This document shows, piece after piece, positions 21,088 through 33,000 of a DNA stretch of 64,000 nt. A program made the position numbers and the translations under genes. The notes under the pieces are model-generated. The model had not been told where the DNA came from and searched no databases. It saw only the letters and a program-made list of their open reading frames with translations. This DNA comes from Diphasiastrum complanatum. Taxonomy: Eukaryota > Streptophyta > Lycopodiopsida > Lycopodiales > Lycopodiaceae. The stretch covers positions 24,064,221-24,128,220 of the forward strand of contig CM055106.1 in NCBI GenBank assembly GCA_029204225.1, given 5' to 3'. The first letter of the stretch is position 1; each line of letters starts with the position of its first letter.

Positions 21088-21960
21088 TCATGATAGCTCC
21101 CTTCCTCCTCTTGTCCAATGTTGGCTTGGCTTTGATCTTGCTTCCTCTTGAAGCTTTCCGAGGCATAATGCGCCGCATCTTGCTACAATAGTAGCCTTTA
21201 TCTTAGATTTGTCCTTCTTGGGCTTGACTTGTGATGATGAGGATGTAGATCCTCCTTGATCTTCATCCTTTGCTTGCTCCTTTTTTAATGCTCCTCCCTT
21301 GGTCTTTGCTTTGCCTTTGCTCTTGAAAAATAAGGCTTTGTCATCACCATCATTTATGGAGAGCCTCTCCATCCTTGATTTGATATGAGCCTTCCTACTC
21401 TCCTCGACCATCAACACACTTTGAAGGTCTTCAATTGTAGGCAAGTTTTCCATGATGGCATAGCTTTGGACAAGGGTAGTAAAATCACTACATAAGCCAT
21501 TCAAAACTATTTGCACAAGCTCACTCTCTTTAATAGGTTCACCAACATAAGTAAGCTCTTTGTTCAAATCTTCTACTCTTAAAAAAAATTGATGTTCACT
21601 CTCATTCCTCCCTTGGAAGTATTGAAGAACTTGGTTCTTGAGGGAAAGTAACCTTGAGGTATTCTTGGACTCATAGATCTTTTGAAGAGTCTCCCAAGCC
21701 TCTTGGGCTGAGGTACATGCTCCTACTTCTTTGAGCAAATCATTTGGAACATTCATCTTAATACAATGAAGTGCAAGCTTGCACCTTCTCTTGTATTTAG
21801 TTTCTTCTTGTGGATGGATTGGCTCATCTTCCTCTCCATTCACAATATCCATCAGATCTTGCATGATAAGGATGGATTCCATTCTTAACTTCCAAATTGA
21901 ATAGTTTGAAGAGTTCAATCTATCACTAGAATCCAAAAGATAGGCACTTATGGATGCCAT
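21088..21960 (-). CDS. copia D gag (290 codons open)
   Basis: UBN2/DUF4219-type retrotransposon gag: SDRLNSSNYSIWKLRMESIL at residues 11-30, AWETLQKIYESKNTSRLLSL about 90-110, a central LVQIVLNGLCSDFTTLV, and a Lys/Ser-rich tail. The expected zinc knuckle is lost: the tail reads out of frame as ARCGALCLGK, and the other frame keeps only YYCSKMRR. ATG at 21960 starts the usual short MASIS leader. The frame is open but the element is not functional because pol is truncated. It is the best preserved gag in the window. Confidence 0.75.
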   Translation of the reverse strand: MASISAYLLDSSDRLNSSNYSIWKLRMESILIMQDLMDIVNGEEDEPIHPQEETKYKRRCKLALHCIKMNVPNDLLKEVGACTSAQEAWETLQKIYESKNTSRLLSLKNQVLQYFQGRNESEHQFFLRVEDLNKELTYVGEPIKESELVQIVLNGLCSDFTTLVQSYAIMENLPTIEDLQSVLMVEESRKAHIKSRMERLSINDGDDKALFFKSKGKAKTKGGALKKEQAKDEDQGGSTSSSSQVKPKKDKSKIKATIVARCGALCLGKLQEEARSKPSQHWTRGGRELS

Positions 21961-22746
21961 CTCAATGATAAGGAGATAGATTCAAAGAAACAAGATAGAT
22001 TGTACAAGATATGATCACTACTAGCTATCCCACTCTCTTTGGGACCTGAGATGAATCACTCTCTGATTTCTCAACAAGATCTAAGGTGATCTTGAGCTTG
22101 TCTATCTTCTAGATCCAAACTAGATCCAACCTTACTATAGATTTGATCAAACTAGTCTCCTCCTTGATCTCGACTTCACAAGAAGGGTGAATCCACCTAT
22201 AATGAACCAAAACCACTTTAACACACAAATGTTTTACAAATAAAGCCTCTTAAATTCAGTTTGAATAGCATTGACATATTCAATCACAAATCTATCCAAA
22301 ACCGAGTAGAATAGAAACACAATTTTCACTAGTTTTGCATTTCTAGATGAAAACTCATCAAAACACTTGATCTGAACCTAAAAGGTGTATCTTAGGACTT
22401 TAATAAGCCTAAGAACGACCTAATTAGGCTGTCAAATGGCTGATCCAAACTTCTAGAGAGTGGTGGCATTCAAATCCTTATGAAAATCTCTACTAGGAGA
22501 CATGTACTCCAAGATTCAACTCATAAGAACTTTCTAATTTGGTTTGGTTGAATGGAAATGGGTCAATCACGGTTCCTGCAGCTATAACTCAGCAAAACAA
22601 GTTCCCTGATCTATTATCATTCAAATGAAACTAAATTTGAAGGTACAATCATTAGATTAGCAACTAGTAGCAAGAGCAAAGCCAATACTACTCAAATCTA
22701 GGATCAAAGCTTGAGAAAATTAAATCTAAAGCTCACTTTTGATTAG

Positions 22747-22758
22747 GCTCTGATACCG
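22747..22758 (-). other. primer-binding site of copia D
   Basis: CTCTGATACCG on the plus strand reads CGGTATCAGAG in the element's sense, one base off the tRNA-iMet site. It directly abuts the LTR, which begins TGACAAAATTTT on the plus strand. Confidence 0.75.
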
Positions 22759-23456
22759 TGACAAAATTTTACAGCAAAGTGAATCCCAATCAATCCTAGA
22801 AGTGACAGAGGATGCACAAGTAAAAGATCTAGATCCAAACTATGAGCTAGAATCAAGACTAGTTACCAAAACTAGCAAATTTGGCATTTAACTCCACATT
22901 AGGCACATAGATTTGATCAAATGAACCAAAGTAAAGTACAACAAGCTTATCAGACCTGTAAAAAGGTTCAGTACCTTCCAAACCAAGCAATTAATGCATA
23001 AGAACACTCACATCCAATAGCTATAACTCGCAACCAAAAGACAATGATGACAGAAGTGAAAAAACTCGATTTTTCTTGATAATTTGATGGAGATCCCATC
23101 ATGTATTTATACATTTGAATCTCGGATCTGAGCATATTAGGGAACCTCTGAACTTATCATACCCTAACCCTAACATCTACCCTAATAGGTCATTGGATCC
23201 ACCCTAACTTGGGGTCAAGATCTCGAGATCCAAAAACAATGAAAAACATGCTATTTTTAGATCCTAGAGTTTCTCTAGCCTATCCAAACACATTTTTGCC
23301 TTATTTCAAAAATTCTATCACAATCTAATATGAGGAGTGAAATTATTGGAAAGAATCCTATGTGATTTGGCATGTGTGGCATCTATTTACATGGCCATCT
23401 TGCCAAGTACAATGCATGTGACCAAAAAATGGTCAAGCTAAAATTGTGAAATTTCA
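22759..23456 (-). repeat. 5' LTR of copia D
   Basis: TG at 22759, immediately next to the primer-binding site. The outer end is placed at 23456 (ATTTCA) because copia A's integrase frame (IVTFIDDYS) resumes right after it. An alternative end is CTATCA at about 23320. The inner ~495 bp match the left copy at 7561-8055. Confidence 0.65.
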
Positions 23457-25644
23457 ATATTGTTACATTCATTGATGACTACTCCCATTTTACCAGTGTA
23501 ATGTTCATTAAGAACAAGTCAGAAGCATTCAATTACTTCAAAGAATTCAAGCAATATGCTAAGAATTAGATTGGTCAAACAATCAAGGCCCTACGGTCTG
23601 ATTAAGGGGGAGAGTACCTATCAATTGCGATGAAGGACTAGCTGTCGTCATGTGGCATGCACCATCAGTTTACTACAAGCTACACTCCTCAACAAAATGA
23701 AGTAGCTGAGCGGAAGAACCACACACTGTTGGAAGCTGCACGATCCATGACAGCCAATGCCCATTTACCTCAAACATTTTGGGCAGAAGCAATGTCTATG
23801 GCCTGTTATCTACAGAACTACTCCAGCACTAAAGCAGTTGATTCCAAGACACCGTTTGAAGCCTACTACAGATACAAACCAAGCTTGAAACATCTACGTG
23901 TTTTTGGATGTCTCTGCTATGCACAAGTGCCATCTAATCTGAGGAAGAAGCTGGACCCAATAAGTTGTAAGAACATCTTCATCGGCTACTCAATGTCGCA
24001 TAAAGCATATCACATCTATGATGTTGACTCAGGTCAGATCTCAGTCAGCCATGATGTTGTCTTTCTTGAAAATAAGTATCACGATTTCAAGCAGAAGCAG
24101 CCAATTCAAGAGTATGCCACAACAGCTCCACCATCCATTGTTAGGCAACGACCTACGACTGTTCAGACAAAGGAGTTTGTCCCAACAGCTCTGCTTACCA
24201 TCGATGGCCCAGACCCACTACTGATGGATCTATATCCAAATGAAAAGCTAGACTGGTGGTTAAAGGCTTTGAACAAGTATATGGGATAGACTACACCGAG
24301 ACCTTTAGTCCAATGATAAAACATCAGTCTATTCATACCTTACTGGGTATAACTGCTATAGAAGATCTGGACATTCACCAGATGGAAGTCCAGACGACAT
24401 TCCTACATAGATTTAGACAAGAAAATATATTCATCTATCAACCAGAAGGTTACATCCTTCAAGGCAAGGAGCATCTGGTGCGTAAATTGCATAAGGCTTT
24501 ATATGGTCTTAAGCAAGCTCCCAGGGCCTGGTATGACAAAATTAATCACTTCTTGTTGCAGCACAATTTTACTTCTTGCTCTGTAGACTACAATGTATAT
24601 CTCAGGCGTAAAGGGTCAAGCTATGTCATGATAGCATTATACGTTGATGATTCTTTAATTACCAGCAATTCAAATCAATACTACAGGAAATCAAATCTCT
24701 GCTTTCATCAGAATTTGAGATGACTGATTTAGGCCTAGTCCATTACCTTCTTGGTATGGAGATCAACAGAGATCGCGCAGGTAGAAGGATAACTTCAAGC
24801 CAAGAATTCTACTTGACCAATGTACTTCGCAGATATGGAATGGAGGATTGCAAGCCCATAGACACGCCTATGGATCCAGGAGCTAAGTTGTTCAAAGACA
24901 TGTGCCCCAGAACTCAAGCAGATCAGCAAGGAATGTGCAGGTATCATTATCAGTCTGTCATAGGATCTATTATGTATTCTATGATTTGCACACGACCTGA
25001 TCTAGCATATGTAGTAAGCACATTAATTCAGTACATGTCCAATCCAGGCCTACAACACTGGAAAGCTCTGCAAAGAATACTGAGGTACATTCAAGCTACA
25101 AAACACTATGCGTTGAGCTATAATGACAATATATAAGCTACACTCACATTGACCACTTATTCAGATTCAGATTGGGCAGGACATGTGGATACCAGAAAAT
25201 CCACATCAGGCTACATTTGTTTCCTTGCAGAAGGACCTATCTCATGGAACAATAGAAAACAGACATACATTTCTTTGGCCTCCACAGAATTTAAATATGT
25301 CGCAGCTACATCAGCAGTGAAGGAGATTTTATGGCTTAGAAGACTACTACAAGATCTGAGATTCTCACAATTTGGTCCAACTATACTCCAGTGCGACAAT
25401 CAGAGTTGTATAGCTCTATCGTTGAACTGACAAAATCACACGAGGACCAAACATATAGAGGTGCAACTTCATTTTCTCAAAGAGAAGGTTCAGAATGAAG
25501 ACATTGCACTAAGTTACCGTCACATAGACAATATGTTGGCTGACATTCTGACAAAACCATTACCAAGAGACAGACATTTCACTTTGGTAGAATTATTAAA
25601 TCTTAATTTGAGATCGGATTTGTAGCAGTTAGCTTAAGGGGGAG
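23457..25644 (+). pseudogene. copia A integrase, reverse transcriptase, RNase H (right part)
   Basis: Integrase continues with VTFIDDYSHF, a stop-interrupted GGEY region, TPQQNEVAERKNHTLLEAAR and FWAEAMSMACYLQN. The linker before RT is deleted: 24289 jumps from DLYPNEK to VKGFEQVYGIDYTETFSPM. RT has ALYGLKQAPRAWYDKINHF and the catalytic ALYVDDSLITSN (24630-24665), then DLGLVHYLLGMEI. RNase H has YSDSDWAGHVDTRKSTSGY and an altered STEFKYVAA. LADILTKPLPRDRHF near 25540 precedes the polypurine tract AAGGGGGAG at 25636-25644. Frames change at 24289/24256, 24720 and 25140. Together with 6016-7560 this makes a full-length but dead copia genome of about 3.8 kb. Confidence 0.85.
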
Positions 25645-26869
<1,225 letters not shown>

Positions 26870-27259
26870 TCTAGCACTTATACCAAGCAAATGAAGTCCA
26901 GAAATCTCACTATCTAGAGATCCAATCAAAATTAGGATTTTGACAAAATCACAAAAAATTGATTATTCCAAATCTACATGCAAATGTTGAAAATCTTGTA
27001 TGCAATCTATTAGCCACTACTTAGGCTGATCCAATGATCCAAAAATTGGCCAAATCCAGTATGTGAATTAAAAAAACAAGAATTGATCAAGTTTATAAAC
27101 CTATATAGGGTTTTGATCTACAAAAGATTCAATTTACAAATGCAAGAAACTCAATTTTGGTGTAGAATCCTCTCTAGCATACTCTAGTCTTGATATCTTT
27201 ACCAAATCATTGATAGATATGATTTTCCTTCGTAACATGAAACACAAGCTCTGATACCA
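26870..27259 (-). mobile_element. copia C leader and primer-binding site
   Basis: GCTCTGATACCA at 27248-27259 is a minus-strand tRNA-iMet primer site directly beside the LTR at 27260. The ~380 bp to its left is non-coding leader. The expected gag is absent because copia A's truncated 3' LTR joins here. Confidence 0.65.
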
Positions 27260-27597
27260 TGTGAAAGATTTCAGATCAATGATGATCCAAATCCATAAAC
27301 TGATCTTGGGTTAGAAAGAGAACAAATCAACAATCCTGCCTATGTAGAAAAATCAACATCTACTCTATGAATGAGATGCAAACTCTAATAGAACTTGATT
27401 AAACATGAACCAAATCATAAAGTAATGTTGTTGTCTACACAAAACTAGCAAGCTACTGTATTTCTCACATGCGGATCCAAAAATAACAAATATAGATCAT
27501 TCTACACATAGAATTGCAAGCAATCACAAGTATATTGAATAGTAGAATCCAAGAGCAATATTTTATCTACAAAGCCAAATCATGTGTGTCTTCTACA
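27260..27597 (-). repeat. 5' LTR of copia C
   Basis: TGTGAAAGATTTC... to ...TTCTACA, about 338 bp, TG...CA termini, inner end set by the primer-binding site. No second copy is seen in the window, so the outer end is inferred from the TG/CA rule. Confidence 0.55.
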
Positions 27598-27601
27598 AAA
27601 G

Positions 27602-27640
27602 AGTTTGTATGGTCTTAAGCAAGCATCAAGGAGTTGGTAT
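27602..27640 (+). pseudogene. orphan 13-codon copia RT scrap
   Basis: Encodes SLYGLKQASRSWY, the most conserved peptide of copia reverse transcriptase, with unrelated AT-rich DNA on its right and the LTR of copia C on its left. Nothing else of this element is visible. Confidence 0.6.
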
Positions 27641-28080
27641 ATTTTTTAAATTATGATAAAAATTTTAATCAGTATTTTTTAAAGTGCTAAATTTTTTAAA
27701 ATCTTTACTTAAATAATTTTCAAATACCTATGTAGGTTCATTGATTAAATAAACACAAATAAAATTACTTTATAATAATCAAAATTAAATGATTTGTAAA
27801 AATATTTAAATCACCTTGAAAAAAATCTTTGTATTTTTTTAAATCCCTAACAGTATTTTTTTTACAATAAATATTATAAAAATACATCCAAAATTAGAAT
27901 ATATAAACTTGACAATTCGTTATAATTTTAGTTTTGCTAATAATTATTAATGTTAAAGTTTCAAAAATAGTTGAAATTTTTAAATTTAAATCCTTAAAAA
28001 ATAAATTTAAGAACATTAAATTGATAAAAAAAATTTCAAAACACAATACATCAAAAAATATAAATTATTCTTTCAAATAA
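27641..28080. other. AT-rich spacer
   Basis: About 440 bp of strongly AT-rich sequence without any feature that I can support. Confidence 0.5.
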
Positions 28081-28620
28081 AAGAGAATTTCTTACTCCCA
28101 AAAATCATTGAGGTCATTTACATCTTTTTCCTTTTCTTGAGTAGCCGCTGTAGTTTCAAGTGGCACCTCTTCTACAGTTTCTTCGACTATGTTTATTTTA
28201 CTTGAAGGTAAAGTAACCAGCACATCACCTTTGTCACAAACTCTATTAAAAATGGTAGAGTAACCAAAACATCACCTTTGTCATTCATGAACTCTATTAA
28301 ATAAGTTCTTACTCATGATGATGTTAAAATCAACACAATTCTTCTCAAGATTTCAAGATTTCCAAATCTCAATGCTTTTTCCACATATTTTGAAATTCTT
28401 TTCATTCTTATACCAAGAGTCTTAATAGACTCTCATTTCATCAAACATGACAAATATGATAATTTAAAATTGAATAACTATCAATACTAATTAATAATCT
28501 ATCAGCTTCAGCAAATTGATTACAATATTCTCGAGTGATTCTTTTATTTTTAAAATAATCTAGTTGTTCCCAGCCCAAAGTTGCCTTTAATATCAAACAA
28601 ACTCATCACAAAAGTGACAA
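28081..28620 (-). pseudogene. decayed gene 3' part, unknown
   Basis: Minus-strand frames read WEQLDYFKNKRITREYCNQF, then DRLLISIDSYSILNYH, a frame change, WYKNEKNFKICGKSIEIW and NCVDFNIIMSKNLFNRV. A 47-bp tandem duplication follows (28210-28300), then INIVEETVEEVPLE and a final VNDLNDFWE before a stop. The last segment resembles the end of the methyltransferase-like pseudogene (IEKTVEKV, VNDLDDF). That similarity is short and could be chance. The upstream part of this frame lies in repeat X. Confidence 0.35.
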
Positions 28621-29247
28621 CCAACTCTATTTTTAGGATGTCATAAAACATTCAAATCCTTTTTACCACTCTACTTTTGAAGTTTTTTTTTTTTTTTGCA
28701 ACTAGAGATTGCTGTACTCCTACACTTTCAACACTTCTTCTCTTATATTTTTCTAAGTTCTTCCAAACTAGGTTGTCTTTCATGTACTGAAAGGTGAATA
28801 TGAGATTTCTTATGGAGCCTATATATATTGTTCAATATAGGGCCAAATGAAAAATAGGTTCACCAATTACTTCTCAGTGATATCCATTATGCTTTGTATT
28901 CAATGTCATAAAGCTCACACTTAAAGTATGAAGCTTGTTTATGATGTAGAGATCTTTAAATTGTATTCATCATTGCATATTTAGTTGTTTCAATATATTT
29001 CAAACTTCTAATCATGTTTTTTCTTTTTCAATCAATGTGGTCTCTTACTTCTGTGTCTCCTGTACATTGCCACTCCATACAATCACTTACACCCACCCAC
29101 TTGTCCTTCTCTATCATAACATTTAGCATCTCAAAATTTCATCACGTCTAATGATCTCATTGAAAACATATTCAATTAACTTTCCATCATTAATCTATCT
29201 ATGCTACCTACTAAACTCCAAGAAAATGTATTTTTTCATAATTTTGT
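28536..29247. repeat. duplicated segment X, copy 1
   Basis: Direct copy of 55876-56583 at roughly 85-90% identity (for example TTCTTCCAAACTAGGTTGTC and TGCTTTGTATTCAATGTCAT). It precedes segment Y here but follows it in the second copy. Confidence 0.75.
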
Positions 29248-29249
29248 TC

Positions 29250-29358
29250 TTGCCAAACTACATAACTCGGTGACAAACAAGGAATGTCTGCATAAATATT
29301 GAAGAGGCTCACTGACAACAACTTTACAAGTACTTCATTGAACTCATACATGCAATGG
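29250..29358. repeat. duplicated segment Y, copy 1
   Basis: Matches 55648-55756 (GCCAAACTACATAACTCGG, CTTTACAAGTACTTCATTG). Confidence 0.75.
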
Positions 29359-29579
29359 GTGATGTGGCATGGTGACATGACATCTGTCACTTCCATTTAT
29401 GGAGGATGTGCATGGCTCAGTGTTTGAAACTATAATTTGATAGATCCGTCTTTAATGATGGAAGACCGTTTGTGAAAAAAAAAAAGAAAAAATTAAATTA
29501 AGAAAAAACAATATCTGTTTTCATATGTGAGCATACACACATGTGAAAAATAATGATCACGTGACCATCATCTTTAATG

Positions 29580-30030
29580 GAGGAATACAAAAAGTAGGTC
29601 AAGAGATTCTCGAGAGATTCTCGAAAATGTGGTAGAAAGATTCTAGAAAGTTTCGCAAAACTTTCTCACAGGATCCTAAAAAAAATGATATAGAAACTCA
29701 CAAAAAATTTAGCAACATACTAGAAAATTTCTCGAAAAATTGAAAAAAATACTAGAAAAGATTCTAGTAAAATTCTCAAAAATGATATACGAAAATTTGA
29801 TTAACAAATTTAGTGTCACAAAAAATTCTCAAAAATACTTAAAAAATTGAATTGAAAAATTGAGAGAAGTCAAGAAAAATTCTCGAAAATTTCACGAGAC
29901 ATTATGAAAAATGTTGGAAGGTGGTAGAAAATTTCACGAAAATTTTTAGAAAAGATAAAAGAAAAGTTGCAAAAAATAATAGAAAAGATAAAAATAATTC
30001 GCGATTAATTCCAAAAAAATACTAGAAAAT
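29580..30030. repeat. field of degenerate TTCTCGAAAA repeats
   Basis: Within about 450 bp the motif family TTCTCGAGA / TTCTCGAAAA / TTTCTCGAAAAAT / TTCACGAAAATTT recurs about ten times, mixed with ACTAGAAAA and GATTCTAG. The near-palindromic core TTCTCGAGAA stands out. It resembles a diverged short tandem repeat and lies at the 3' end of the gypsy element, where an LTR would be expected. Confidence 0.6.
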
Positions 30031-30049
30031 AATAAGAATAAATTTTTTT

Positions 30050-33000
30050 TTTGGTCAAAGGTAGTATTTCTTCAGTCTGGACCTATTAATACGTGTAGGT
30101 AACAGCTCACCTTCAAGTGATTGAAGTTGTACAGAACCATTCTCAAATACCTCTATGATTTTATAAGGTCCAAGCCATCTCATATGGAGTTTTCCGGGGA
30201 ACTTTTGATGTCAACTGTCATATATCAATGCAAAGTCATCAGCTTTAAGATCACGTTTCTTAATACGACTGTCATACTTCTTTTTTATTTGTTCCTAGAT
30301 TTCTTTCGTTAATTTTTGTGAAGTCACACGAACTTCAACTAGTTTTTCAATATTAGTCAACCTTTCGTTTATACATTCTGTATCTGTTCGTTGAGCTTGA
30401 ATACGAAAAGTTTTCACCTCAAATTCAATTGACAAAATAGGATGCATACCATACGTAAGAAAATATGGTGTCTGCTTCGTCGTGATTTTCTCTGTGTTGC
30501 GATAAGCCCAGAGAACTAATGGTAGTTTCTGATCCCAATCCGTTGCATGTGCAATAGTAATTTTGTTCAGGATCTTACATAAAATACCATTAGTTCTTTC
30601 TGTCAACCCGTTTGCTTTTGGATTAAACTTGTGATTATACTTTGAATAAGAACGTCACGACAGTTTTTGCATCGTTTCGTTTCGTCAGCTCTACTTCAAC
30701 GTTCTTTGTAACATAATCTGTTGCAACTAGAATATAATGAAATTCTGAATGTCGAGTCACAGGTTTGATTGGACCGACAAAGTCAATCCCCCACTTTTCA
30801 AATGGTGCAAGAGACAGGATTGGTGTCAACGGCCAATTCATTGCTTTTGTAGGCTTGTCAGATCTTTGGCATGGATCACATGAACAAATAAAATTTGATA
30901 CATCCATGAACACTGTTGGCCACCAATTCTTCAGTAGATGTGTAAGAGAGGCAGCAATAGAAACATGATTTTGAATAAATCTCTGGTAATAGCCGACATG
31001 TCCTAAGAAAGCTCTCAGTTCACGTAAATTGGTTGATATTTGGAGATTCTTTATAAGCTCGACTTTATCTTTGTCGACTTGTATTCCTCTGTTAGATATT
31101 CTATGTTCAAGTAATATCCCTTCTTTCATACCAAAAAAACATTTCTCTGGATGAAGGGATAAACAAGTATCTCTACACCATTCCAATGTTAATTTCAGCT
31201 TCTGTAGGTGCATCTTTATATCACTATATACACAGAAATAATCAATAAATATTTCGAGAAAAGTTCTTAGAAAGGTACAAAAATTAACATCATGATTCGC
31301 TGAAAAGTCGCTGGAGCGTTACAAAGACCAAAGGGCATTTTGTTGTAGGCATAAGTGCCCCAATCCGTAGTGAATGTAGTCTTTGAACGATCCTCCTTCC
31401 GCACTCCAACCTGATTATAACCAGAAAAATTGTCACAGAAACTGTAACGTTCCTAACCAGCAACCTGATCTAAGATGGAATCAATGAAGGGCAGTGGATG
31501 ATGATCCTTCCTTGTGGCAACATTGAGTTTGTGGAAATCTTGACATATTCATATTTTGCCAGTCTTCTTCTTTGGGACGACAACAATGGGTGAAACCCAT
31601 TCATTGCTTAAGACGAGATAGATTGTACCTGTCTGAAGGTGTTTGTTGAGTTCGTCCTTAACCATGAGAGAGTACTTAGGATTGAAACGATATTGTCTCT
31701 GTCAAACAGGTACAACATCTTCCTTAAGATCAATATAGTGCTCTCTGAATTCTGCAGATATACCCTTTAAATCGTCGAGCGACCAGACAAAAACATCTTG
31801 ATACTCCTTCAATAGTTCAGTGAATTCCGCTAACTCCGATTCTCCAAGTGACTTCGAAACATGCACAAATCTGCCAGGTGCAAGTTCAATTATTTTAGTA
31901 GAATTTGATAATATGATACCTTCTGTCATACTGGCCTTGGTATGGCCATGAATTTTGTGCATGGTTGACTCCATAGAAGTTTTCTTTTCGTCAACCTGGT
32001 TCTTGTTACCAAATTCATGTTCAGATTCGTCACTCGAATCGTCAGACTCTTTTGAGTTCATGTCTGCAACCATGATTTCTTCATACGAAACATCCGCTTC
32101 AGTGTTGCAGGCATCGAAGAATTCTTCTTCGTCAGCATTTTCATAACATTCAAAATATTGAACTTCAATGTCAGATGCATTATAAAAAAATATTTAAGGC
32201 ATAAGAAGATTCTTCTGAGGTAAAACTGGTGTCAGACAAAGGTGTTTCACCTTCATATTTGTCCCGACTCTAGGTGATTATTTGTTTTGCTTGCTTACCA
32301 CGACTATTGGTCTCACTAGTCTGAAATCTTAGCTCTTTGGATTTCCAATGAAAACTTGCATTTGATTGATAAAGCTAGGGTCGTCCAATCAGCATAGAAT
32401 AGGATGACAAACCGAGTGGTTTGATAACTATGAAATTCATTGTGAATGGCTTGGCTTGAATGTAGACAGTGACATCCTTCAGTTCTCCAACAGGTTTTCG
32501 TCATGTCGAATCAACTAACTTGATGTTTCGCTGTGTCGGTTGAATGTCAGTCAGTCCCAAAGCATGAGCTATATCTTCTGTTATTATATTCACGCTAGAA
32601 CCATAGTCAATTGGCACTTTTTCGATCCGGCATCCCGCAATGGTAATATCAATTTTAGGTGCACCGAGATCACCTAAATCAATAGACAGAACACCAACAT
32701 CTGGCAAAGAATTTTTTTTCTTCTTTTTTGGTGCAGAAAGACCTTTCAGTTGCTTTTTGTAATAAGTGTTATTTGCTAGCAGCTGCTCAAACGTAATATT
32801 CAGACAAAGTGATCCAATATCAGTCATGATGTCATTGTCTTTTGTCTTCAATTTCAAGATTGGCTTATCAATATCTGCACTAGACAATTTCGTCTTCATT
32901 ATTTCTTCATCCCCTTCCTCGAAAGTGACCACCTTCTCTGCAGCAGCTGACTGAAGTTCAACGTTGATAATTTCTTTCATCTCTGATGAGATATCTTTTG

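Noticed and set aside
28081-29358. CRISPR-like or Helitron structure in the X-Y region
   Set aside because: No regularly spaced repeats, and no convincing TC...CTRR ends with a terminal hairpin could be found.
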